Positions 13,101 to 23,310 of a stretch of DNA of 64,000 nucleotides are shown piece after piece. The first letter of the stretch is position 1, and every line of letters starts with the position of its first letter. The notes under the pieces were generated by a model. That model was given only the letters and a program-made list of their open reading frames with translations, was not told the origin of the DNA and did no database searches. The position numbers and the translations under genes are program-made. The DNA comes from Isoetes taiwanensis (lineage: Eukaryota > Streptophyta > Lycopodiopsida > Isoetales > Isoetaceae): NCBI GenBank assembly GCA_021234155.1, contig JAJEKV010000110.1:1518338-1582337 (forward strand), given 5' to 3'.

Positions 13101-15769
13101 ATCGCTTGTTTAGTCCAAAAATCATTCTTATTTCACATCATGAAGGTAATGGTTCTCGCTTATGAGCTAATCCGACCACCTACATATGACCATTTAATAT
13201 ATTGAAAGTAGATAGTATTTTAATAAAACAAACCGACTTGAGTAAATATTTAGCCGCCAAGATAATGTCCATAAATTCACTTTTTAATTGAAAATACCCT
13301 TTCCTTGAAATTACCTTTTTGCTAGAAAATATTCCCGTATTTATTGCAATCTCTATTTTTTTGGTAATTTCCCTTTCATTCAATCCCTTTATTTGAAAAT
13401 ACCCAATCCATTTGCAAATTCCCTTCCAACTAGTTCCTTTCTTGAAAAATTAGCAAATACCCCTTTTGAACTAGTCCCTTTCCTTGAAATTACCCTAATC
13501 TATTTGCAAATTCCCTCCTACTCCAATCCCCCTTTTTGAAAATACCCCATGTACATTTGTAATCCCCTATTTCTACCAATTCCCCCCATTAGAATATACT
13601 CTTTTTATTCAAGAATCCCCTTTCTACTAATCTCCCCATACCATATATACCTTTTGTTCAAGAATTCTCCATTGCAAAGAAAATAACCCATTGCCTTCGC
13701 GAGTCCCCTGGGCCTCAATGGGGGATTCTCCGGTGGGATGTGAGCACCTTTTTCAACAGGAAAGCTTGGAGCACAAAATCGCCCCAAAAATGAATCTTGA
13801 ATAGCTAGAAATGATTCACATTCAAGAAATCTCGACAGGCATTATTACTCCTAAAATTTGTTTTGCATGTGATGAGTCACTTTTGAAGAGAGATTGATTT
13901 CAAACAAATTTTAATAGGTGTCAAACATGCTAACCAAAAATTGTATATGCATTATACATGAGTGAAAAAATAAGGTTTGCTACTATGGTTAAATTGCACC
14001 ATCGCTAGGGGACCAACATGGAATATTCCATTTTAGGCTAAATCCTAGTGCCATGATGGAAGCCTCTAAAACTCGAATACCAATAGTATAAAAAATATGC
14101 CTAAAAAATTCGGCATTTATTGGCTCCGATTATGGGTTGATTCCGGGGGTATTAGACTCGTAGATTGGCTTTATTTTGCAAGTCGAATACCAAAATGGGG
14201 TATTCGACTTGTAGATTCGCATGTAAATTATGTAAGTCAAATACGCCCAAAAAATATTGTGTGAGTCGAATAGCGGGTTTGAACTCGCGCAAGAAAGTTA
14301 AAACCAAACTAACTAACCATCTCATGCCACGCTAATAATATGATTAATTCTCATGTCATAATAAACTATAATTTTTCTACGCGTGATTCGGACCGCTTTT
14401 TTGGAATTCAACCCCCTTTGAGAGCCAATATTTCACCCAAAAATTAGCTCATTCATTGATACATAATGGTTTACCTTTAAATACATAATGGTTAAGTTCA
14501 TTCATTGAATACCAACAGTATAAAACATGTTGAATTCCTAAATTTATAAGAAGCATTAAACTATTAATATATTATTCCTTCTCGTGATTTTTGACCGGCC
14601 GCCATAGCCTTGGAGAATTTCAATGATTAAAATATGCATTTATTTATTATATTCAATCATAAAAGTTACCTTGACACCGCCTAATTAATATTGTTGACCT
14701 AGTTGAAAGTTTTCAAACTAAGAAACACAACATAATACATAAAGGTTACCTCAAACTGTGTTGGATTGGTACTAGATCCAAGAAGTGAAGTGATGGGGAT
14801 ATATACAAATAATGCGTAAGCAAAACTAGAGCCGGGAAGAGGAGTCGCTGGAGTTCAAATAGAGATCGAGCAAGGTTGATGTCGCCAAAAAATGGGCAAA
14901 ACAGAGAGGTCTACTTGAAGCATTTGGAGCATTGGAGGATATTATGGCTTCTTCAAAAGAACCGAATCAAGGGCAAGATAGCGCCAGCTTGCCGCAGTGC
15001 AAAAGAATGTAAGGAGAGAAGACGATAAAATAGCAAAGTTGATTAGCAGGTGCTAATTGACATAGATGTCGATGAGGACACCCTAGAACTAACGACAAAA
15101 AATGCCTCTGTGTTAAAAGCCCTGCTTAACTAAATGAACCGTATGGAAAATCTTGGCGTCGAGAATCCTCATTTACGTCTCTAATTGATGGCATTCTTAT
15201 GCTTTGGCTCATGAGATATGGAAAACATCCCAACAATAAGAGAACTTTGGTTTTTCAAACTACACCCAAGGCAAAGGTCAAGGAATTTGTTAGAACTAGG
15301 GAAAAGAAGGCCAAGATATAAGAAACAAGAGATGATGATTATTCGGGTATTCTACCTAAAATGCACTTTGCGTAACCTATCTCCCTTCACTAGCTAGTTG
15401 TTTTTAGAATACTTGGCCATCGCGGGTGCAATTTTTCTACTTGCTCGCTTTGAATTTTGACATGCACTCTTGATACTGATCCAAAGATCCGTATACAAAG
15501 CCGTACCAATATCATCACATGTAAGGATTGATTGGGCCCGACATTTAACTCAACGTGGCATGTCCTAACGGATCATATGTTGGACAGCTCAAGGGTGTGA
15601 TATTCATCTTCAATGGCTCCCACTTGAAAACCTGCACATAGCTGCCTTTGGCGTGGGCCCCCAACCCATCCAGATATCTCAATCCTGAGACGGTGTGCAC
15701 CCAACTGGTTTCATCCTGGGAACCCAAGTAAAACTAGCATGAATGGGAGGGGGTGGTTTTGACCCTTTT
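10127..15769. other. Anonymous AT-rich region with minor repeats
   Basis: I see no supportable gene. Small repeats include 'gttgatttaacaatcc' variants at about 11575 and 11629 and a duplicated block of about 41 bases at 12742-12782 and 12811-12855 ('gcataa.atgcttag...gacatgcca'). A C-tract/AT array lies at 13280-13640. Around 14780-15340 the plus strand has gene-like composition but many stops and no motif I recognise. Confidence 0.4.
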
Positions 15770-15990
15770 CCGTATGTACAGTAGAGGTCAAAGGGGTTTT
15801 TGGATGTTGTTCTAGTTGTAAAAGCATACAAAAGGATCAAATATGCCTGCTCTTAAACACGTATACTAGGGTTTTTGGCTACTTTATTAATTTTCAGCTT
15901 GGCATGTCCTATATAAGGAAGATGGATCCCATGGTGCATTCAGATGAATCGAGGCAATGAGTATGTGCCTCTTCATAGCAAAATGGATAC
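15770..15990 (+). repeat. Dispersed repeat with TATA-like motif, copy 1
   Basis: This block is similar, in the same orientation, to 36655-36850. Shared features in order are 'tttttggatgtt', 'tctagtt', 'aaacacgtata', 'ggggttttt/agggttttt', 'ggctac', and finally a TATA-like 'cctatataaggaag' followed by 'gtggatccc/atggatccc'. It could be part of an LTR or a transposon promoter. I recognise no family. Confidence 0.5.
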
Positions 15991-17819
15991 CGGTAGTATT
16001 GCGTACTGCTACGCCCCACCTGGAGTTTGGAGGTTTTTGAATTTTCTATCAACCAGCCAAGTTGAGAATTTTGAACAAAGCTGAGAGATTGAAAGCAATG
16101 ATAGAGTGTCCAAGGCAAATGATAATGTGTCTCTTAAGAATTTCTATTAGCTAATGTTTTAATGCTCGTGTACACTTGTATTGGAAGAAGAAATTGAAAC
16201 ATGTTGAGAAATTGAACACTAATTGAATCTTTGTACCATAAAAGGTTATATATAATGGAATTTTGAAGTTGTGTTTTTATTTAATAAGTGTCCTTTATGT
16301 TTACTTTATGTTTTTTACCGATAGGTGTACAGACAGTCCTCAATGAAGAGGAACTGCTCATATATTAGATGTTAATGGTGTTCTAGTTAAGACTTATCAT
16401 AGGGACAGTCCAGTTGCATGTGGACAATAGCCCTGATATCACAAAAAACAAGCAGTAAACTAGTTGTGTAAGGCCTAACGCATCTAGAATTCTAAAGAAG
16501 CAATGACTCATTTTGATATAGCCATTTGGTCTTCCATGAACCAGCACAATGTGAATGAAGTTCTAGATGATAGCACCAATCATTAGACGAGACTTGTATT
16601 CATATGGGATCAGTCTAAGTGCTTGGAGATGCCATTAGATGGCCAATTCAGTCTTCAAAACCATTGTAACATGAAGCCTCTGTCAAGAGTTGTGATTGAC
16701 TACCCACAATATGATGGCTGCTGCGATATTGTTGGATGATAGCATTCACAAAACTTTGCTTCTCCACCATTCACATCTCTCTTGATACCATCCTTCACAC
16801 TTGATCCAGATGATACTATGTTGGACAAATACATGCAGGTGCTTAAAGATGTTTTCGGGTTGAAGACTTCACACAAATTAAAGCAAAATGCAGACCCGAA
16901 GATTACATGAGGAAGCATTTGACATTTGGATACAATGGCCGAGCAACAATTGGGAGAGGAGACATCAACACCGTGAAGATTTATTGCAATGGTCAACTAC
17001 AATGGCTAAGGGAGACTTATCCACTTTCAGAAAAAAACGTTGAAAAGGTACAAAAGTTTCTTGACATGTAGGTCGGTGCTTGTAATTTTTCATTGCAAAA
17101 ATACACAGACAATAATACATGAGGCTTTACAAGCCACAATTTTGATGTACAAATTTTTGATATAAATATAAATCTTCAGTTTACAATGACTAAATCGGTA
17201 TGAATGTTTTTAAATCATTATCTCTTGCATATGCTTTTTTGATTTGTAACTTCAACCCGAGTTTGGGAGGTTACACATTATTTGTTGGCGGGTGTCTTGA
17301 CCATAGTATACAATCCACAATTCTCTTCATGCAATCATTTCAAAGTTAGCTAATCTTACTAGATGGCTGTACACACTAGCCACGGGTTGGTCATCCAAGA
17401 GCTCAAATTGGAGACCATCCAACTGCATTTTATAATAATGTCTCAAACAATAACAGATTCAACCCCAAATACATTTCCCCATCCATCTACATAGTCTTCA
17501 AAGAATGTGTTTTGCTTCTACGCACTTTAAGACATAAAATCAACTCCTCTTCATTACCTTCTTCCGCATTGACAGCAGTTATCTCCACCTCAACCATAGA
17601 ACTAGTTATATCATAGTCTTCTTCTTCTTCCCTCTTCATGTTCATCTTCTATCTGCAAGTCCTCATGGCTGTTTTATTAGCATCATTAGCTGAGTTAATC
17701 TCTTCAGTTTTAGTTAGTTCAAGTTTTCCAACCACCAATACGTGGTTTGGTGCTTTATAAGTCCCATTGGAATTGAACACAACTCTCACAAAAGCAAGAA
17801 AGAGGTCTATAAGCTACCT
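15991..17819. other. Anonymous region; one short gene-like reading at 16908-17070
   Basis: Most of this is AT-rich and without recognisable genes. On the plus strand an open stretch of 54 codons begins at ATG 16908 and ends at TAG 17070. It contains FGYNGRATIGRGDINTVKIY, which has protein-like composition, and an open stretch in another frame (about 16800-16910) precedes it. I cannot assign a family. Minus-strand frames at 17500-17819, rich in Glu, could belong to the 3' end of the gene relic that follows. Confidence 0.3.
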
Positions 17820-19024
17820 TTAAAGTGTTCTCCCTGTCCACATGGTCTTATGCAATTGGAGTTGTGTGGTTCCCTTCAAAGTATGACAATCAAACACTGT
17901 CTGATCCGTTTTTTTTGAGGATTCAATGTCCAAAAAATACCGCACAAGTGCCAAGTGTTGGGGTGCTTGTAAAATGACATAGTCAAAATATATACAAGAA
18001 CTCAGCAAAAATATGAACAAAATATTCTTTAGTAGTAATCTAAAACTCGCTTGTAATGTGTGTAATATGCAAATTACAACCATAGCTACAAACAATATTT
18101 GCAGGTTCAAACCATTTATTGTTTGAAGTGAAACCGCAGGGTAATTGAAAAGTGAGGCTCAAGTGTCGGCAAAGTCTTTCAAAGACTTCACACTGGTTAC
18201 GTAGAAAAACATAAGCAATTTTACCTTGATAAATTGTTCTTTGGTGCCACCTAAGAAATGCAACCACCTCCCTTTGCACATTGCAATTTCCTTCCATTAT
18301 ATTTCATCCGTTCCTTTGTTAGAATCCTCTGATGACAGCTCCGAAGACCATCATGCTCACCTTTCCATGTGAGCTAGCAAAAATTCAGATAATATCCTTT
18401 TCAAGTCGATTGAAAACCCTGCCAAAGGAAGTAAAATGGTCTTGAAGACTTAAACCGCGGCAGAACAACCATCACTCCAAAAACATGTTTTTATAGTTAA
18501 CTCAATAGATTGTATGTCTGCGATGATTTTGGAACAATCTTGAACAAACTCAATATCATGAGTTTTGTCATCTTGATGTAGAAATGAGTCTCCTTCACAA
18601 TTCCTTTCAAGGAGTCTTGCCTTTTCTCTTTTTGCAACATTTTTTCTTTTGGACTCTTTATTATCTTCTTCCTTCTTTTGTCTTTCTTCTGCCTCTGATC
18701 TTCTCATTCTCCTGTAAGTGATGTGCACCAGAATAGAAACTTGGTCAGTATGCCAATGGCATGATTGAGCTTCTTGCTGAATTTTGAATCCATAATTCTC
18801 TGCAAAATCTATTACAGACACAATAGTGTCTTCTTGAATTGATGCCAAACATTGCTTGAATTGTTTGGCTTGCTAATGTGCCTTCGGTAGTTATGTGGAA
18901 CAAAGGTCTTCAAAGTTTTAGTGGCATGTTCATGGAACTCAAAAGGAGAACCTGATTTGTATGCCAATCTGGTAACCTTTGCAGGTTTCTTGCCAGACCT
19001 GGTTTTTTTGTTCTGAACTTCTTG

Positions 19025-19101
19025 CTGCAAAAGTGAACAGCTTTAAGCAGACCTCTTTGCTTCACTAACATGAAATTGAGCAGAATGTAAACTACATTTA
19101 C
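19025..19101 (-). other. Intron (77 bp) in the gene relic
   Basis: The minus-strand donor is GTAAATG after VFEK and the acceptor is TTTTGCAG before QEVQNKK. The join is in frame (phase 0). Confidence 0.65.
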
Positions 19102-19171
19102 CTTTTCAAACACTTTCCAATTAACATCTTGCCTATTATTCTTAACCTTCTCTCTAGGACATGTAGGAAGC

Positions 19172-19236
19172 CTGCCAGCAAACAAATAAATTAGATTAAA
19201 GACAATCAAAACAGGAAATAGAAAAGGAGCCATTAC
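19172..19236 (-). other. Intron (65 bp) in the gene relic
   Basis: On the minus strand the donor is GTAATGG and the acceptor is TTTGCTGGCAG. Splicing joins CGLK-R to LPTCP in frame and extends the Cys-rich motif. The clean junction is direct evidence of eukaryotic splicing ancestry. Confidence 0.7.
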
Positions 19237-20580
19237 CTTTTCAAACCACACTTAGTACACGTCTGCATTAGACATGCATGCTTGTACCATTCTTCATTCT
19301 CATCCTTTGAACACACAATCTGTCTCCAATATTCACTAGTGGATTTGATAGTGTGTTCTTTAGCTAAACATGTTGGACCTGAACCACAAATTCTGCACTT
19401 ACACTTGCAATCTTTGTGTACACCATATAGATCAGTCCTCATTTTATTTATTGCTTGCATGGCAAATTCAAGATGCAGATGGTATTGGCAGCAACATGTT
19501 TCTCTTTCTTGAAGCTTCCTGATATAGCTTGGTTTCAACCTCTCAAAAGTCTGCTGGGATATCTTCAAATCAAAGATGTTCCTTTTGAAAAGCAAGGTAA
19601 AGTCTGCGATCGAACAAAAAGAAAAGAGAATTCAGATCGATAATAATGTCAAAATTACGTGTTAAACTAGACAAGCATGTTAAAAACAAAAAAGATTGAC
19701 TCAAATGCTATCTTTTTGTCAATAATAATGTTCGAATTACGGACTAAACATTGATTGTGGCAAGCTTCGTGAGTTGCCAGGTCTCGTTTTTCTAGAATTG
19801 GGAAACTAGTTCTAATCGAATAGGCATATTAGTAACAAAAAAAAAAAAGAATCAAAACATACGTGTAACTTCTAGCAAGTGTATTGATGATCAATTCTTT
19901 CACCACTTTCAAGAACATGTTTTCTAACATGTCTCTTATAGGGTGAAACCCCAGTATTTTCATCCCAAAACTTTCTTACAAAGACTATCTCTTCAGGGAA
20001 AGAGCATCGGATCTCTTCTTCCTTGCATGCATTGACCATGGACCAAAGATCAAACTTCGGCACATATTCTTCTTCTAAATGCTTGGGTTCTGAGTTTTCA
20101 CGGGAATGGAAAGAAGCCTTGAAAATGCACTCGATTAATCCCTTTAGCTGTTGAAACCGCCATTTGGAGTGTGGACTTCCTAGCTATGAGTACATCAGTA
20201 TTTCTTTGAATTTTTTTGAGCCTGCATAGTTTCCCTAACATTGGAAATCACGTCTTTCATCACATTTAACTCCTTTGGATCTGCTAGAGTTACATGTGGT
20301 AAGTGTTTGATTCTTTTTATAAAAATCTGAGCTACTAATCCTTTAGAATTATCATCAGCACAATTCCTTACAATATAGAAAAAGGAATTCTCCAACTCTT
20401 TCGAAAAGTTCTGTTGTCTTCTATGACTCAAAGAGCGCTTCTTTTTATTTTTTTTCTTAGGCAGCGATATTCTCCTTCTCAATTCTGAATTCTCTTCCTG
20501 GCTTCTCTTTTTCTCATGGCATCTAGCTCCAAGTAAATTCTCCGTTTAGCAGCTTCAACTGTTTCAGGAGAACTTGCCAT

Positions 20581-23182
20581 CGAATTGATATGAAAAAGGA
20601 ATTGCAATTGCAATTTGTCGAAATTGCAATTGACAGTATTAGTGTAAGCTTGTTCTTCACCGAAATGAAGAATTCTTGCAAGAACTGAACCAATTTCCCG
20701 CCAAACAAGAAATCTGGGAAGAAATTTCCCGGCATTTGATATGATCTGAATTCCAAATTCGCGCCCAAGGAATCAATCCATGTCATCAATCCCAGCTTCC
20801 TCGGAGGATGATTGCTATTTCAGGAATAACTACCTCAAAATCTGTTATACTAACGAAAATCGAATAAAAAGCACTTTCAGCACTTAAAGCAAGTGTCCGG
20901 ACAGTGCTTTTTGGGTACCAATATCAAATTTACACCCTATATGGCATGGGCTCAAGTTCAACAAGAAGTAAGTTTGTGCTTTTATTTGCCTTGCTTAAAA
21001 TGGTTGTTACAGTTTTATAGAGCTAAATTTGATATGTTTGTGTTTACAGTATTTTTAATAGATCTAAGACATAGAATATGTACTGTCACCATTGCTTTTT
21101 GGCGACTCGATTCGAAGTGTCTTTCAACTCCAAATCTTCCAGGAAAACATCGGTGTAATTCCTATTTGATTTGGTGGGGTGAGTATTATGAGCTTATGCG
21201 GATGCATAAATTGTCCTATGTATATGTATATGTATATATTGGTCGAGGAATAATCCAGTCGAAACATTTTCGTGAAGTTTGCAGGCTTATATAGTTGATT
21301 TGAAAACATCAAAGAAGCAAATAGGAGACTGAGAAAGAAACAGGTAATTCAATATGCACAATATTTGTAATCTGTAACTTGAAAAGTGCTTTTAGTACAT
21401 ACTCCAGGAGGGAGAATTTTAAAGGAAGATGACATAGGTACAAAGCTTAACTTCCCAATTTGATGGTAGCTTGCTTGAGATGGTGCCATCAAACAAACTG
21501 AGTAAGATGTATTTTGTGCACAGTTGCAACCATACATAGCATGCAACCATATACCATGGCCTTGCACTAAAAATAAATAGAATAGAAGTTCAAGTTACAT
21601 TACAATGCATTATGCATTATGGCACCATAGCCCATGGGAGTGATTGTGCCTAAACTGAAACGTAGAAGATTTGCTATTATGGTGGTCTGGCTATCTGGCC
21701 AGTTCTGGACTAAAAGACATAACATTAGCTGTACTTCCTTATCCATCCAATGCCTGGGTGTATTTGTATCCATTACATTCCATTTCTGAGTTCCATTTCT
21801 GATCATGTCTAACAGGATTCTGACCTATTGTTTGTGTTGTCTTCGTTTGCTTTGCATTTTCATATATCTACAAAGCAATTAGGTGACTTAATTTTTCTGG
21901 GATCGTGTCATGTCATTCTCTTTATATGTAAACTCAGTGCTGCCTGGCTGTTGATATTGTTGCAGGTCTAACATGTACTGCTTTTACATATGGATGAGTT
22001 GTTCGGATTAATATCTCCACCAAGACTATATTTCTATTTAACTACAGGAGAAGCTATGAGGGTGTAGAATTGCAACAAAGTTTTCTAAGAAAGAGGTATG
22101 TATGGATTTCTCTCTAATGCAATATTTTTTGTTACAAGTCATGTGCATATACCCATATTATTATGCAATATTTTCCACTACAAATCATGTATATGCCTGT
22201 ATCAAGCATATTTCTAATTATGTACGAATTAAGGTGGTATACATAATTGCACAGCCTCCAGCTTAGGATTACAGCTATCCAATTGAACCAGTTAGCCATG
22301 TCTTTTCTAAAGCTTTTCTGTGAAATTTAGCCAGCCTCTGCCTTGACATTTGGCTAAAATTTGACATTTGGCTAAAGTAGTGATTATTTCTCATCGTGGT
22401 CACTGGTGGAGGCATGTACGGTGTAGTACTTAGTGTTGAAATAACTCTTCAAAAAGCAATAAAATCATGTTAAGATGGAGCTTCACTTAGCAATGACGGC
22501 GATAGATTCTGTAGCTTTACGAAGTTCCCTTTCTTGAAGGTTCCTTCCCATCACTGTAAGGCTTCTGCCAATGCTAAGTACTTAACTAGCATAGCTGGGA
22601 AATTTGGTCAGCCTCTGCCTTGAACTTCTGCTAAAAAGTGATTCTTTCTCATCGTAATCATTGATGGAGGCATATAGTGTTGGACGACGATGATCTCTGT
22701 GGCTTTACATAGTTGTGTTCTTTGCAAATTTCCATGCATTAACTGGCTGTATATAAATGCAAATGTGAAATACTTTATCATGTGAGAATAAAATACTTAA
22801 ACCATGTGAGGATGAATGGCTTTATCTAAGAATTGTAGAATGTCTTGAGAATTGTTTGATTCTCTTTTGGGGAGTTGGAATGATTTGCAACATTGAAGAA
22901 CCTGTTTCACACTTTTGCCTTTGCTTTGACAATCAGATTTACCAGCATCACAAATTGGATTTGATGCATCGATTGAAGCCGAGGCTCAGCTACATTCAGG
23001 CATTTTGTTGGTAGATCCTCTTTGGTGCATCAGTTCTCAGCCCTCCATGGAAAATTGATCTACCCAGTTATTAGAAGAATCTGATATCACAAGCCAGTAA
23101 CACATGGTAAATGCGGCAACAACCTTAGAATATGTATTCTATCTGTAAAATCTTAGATATTTTGCATATGAAGCAACGTTCC
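20581..23182. other. Anonymous region with exon-like fragments and an internal duplication
   Basis: No gene is assignable. On the plus strand, short open stretches with splice-like borders occur, for example between 'ctacag' (about 22048) and 'gtatgt' (about 22096). A block of about 100 bases at 22318-22430 ('gccagcctctgccttga...tgatggaggcat'-like) recurs diverged at about 22598-22690. A long plus-strand frame at 20893-21294 has no recognisable motif and low-complexity YVYVYVY codons, so I treat it as chance. Confidence 0.35.
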
Positions 23183-23310
23183 CATCGATCCGAGCCATCG
23201 GATCGCCATTCTGGGAAAGGACGAGCGCCTATATTAGGCCATTGTCGTTTTCCGCCGGGTTATCGGCGTCTTCTCACAGCAGCATTCTTCGTTCTCGTAG
23301 CTTCCCTCCC
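23181..23310 (+). repeat. Promoter-like 130-bp dispersed repeat, copy 1
   Basis: Nearly the same sequence occurs at 34140-34268. It starts at 'cccatcgatccgagcca' and runs through 'gcgcctatattaggccattg' (TATA-like) and 'gttttccgccgggttatcgg' to 'ttctcgtagcttcc'. Similarity ends abruptly after 'agcttcc'. Its GC-rich start with a TATA-like motif suggests the beginning of a transcription unit of a repeat family. Confidence 0.6.

Larger units (their letters stand above)
18110..20580 (-). pseudogene. Multi-exon gene relic of an uncharacterised transposase-like family
   Basis: Read on the minus strand from ATG at 20580 (MASSPETVEAAKRR). In order there are a basic/helical N-terminal part (to about 20205), a segment with SPYKRHVRKH (about 19950), a Cys-rich block (LQERETCCCQYH, CKCRICGSG, CTKCGLKR; 19603-19237), then SGKKPAKVTRLAYKSG, DFAENYGF (about 18800), a Lys/Glu-rich insert, FWSDGC (about 18470) and a SHGK/EHDGL-like stretch (about 18360-18330). 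From memory, this order (Cys-rich block, D-F/Y-[SA]-E-N-Y, a DGC motif, SH.KG..DG) matches an uncharacterised family common in cnidarians and fish and present in some plants. No function is established; a nuclease or transposase role is a guess. Two GT-AG introns join cleanly in frame. It is broken near 20515 (frameshift), after the YKRHVRKH block, near 18875 (frameshift plus TAG) and near 18455. Confidence 0.6.

Noticed and set aside
17820-18110. Hydrophobic 96-codon minus-strand frame as a membrane protein
   Set aside because: It follows directly on the broken gene relic and its hydrophobicity reflects T-rich codons; no start context or family was evident.
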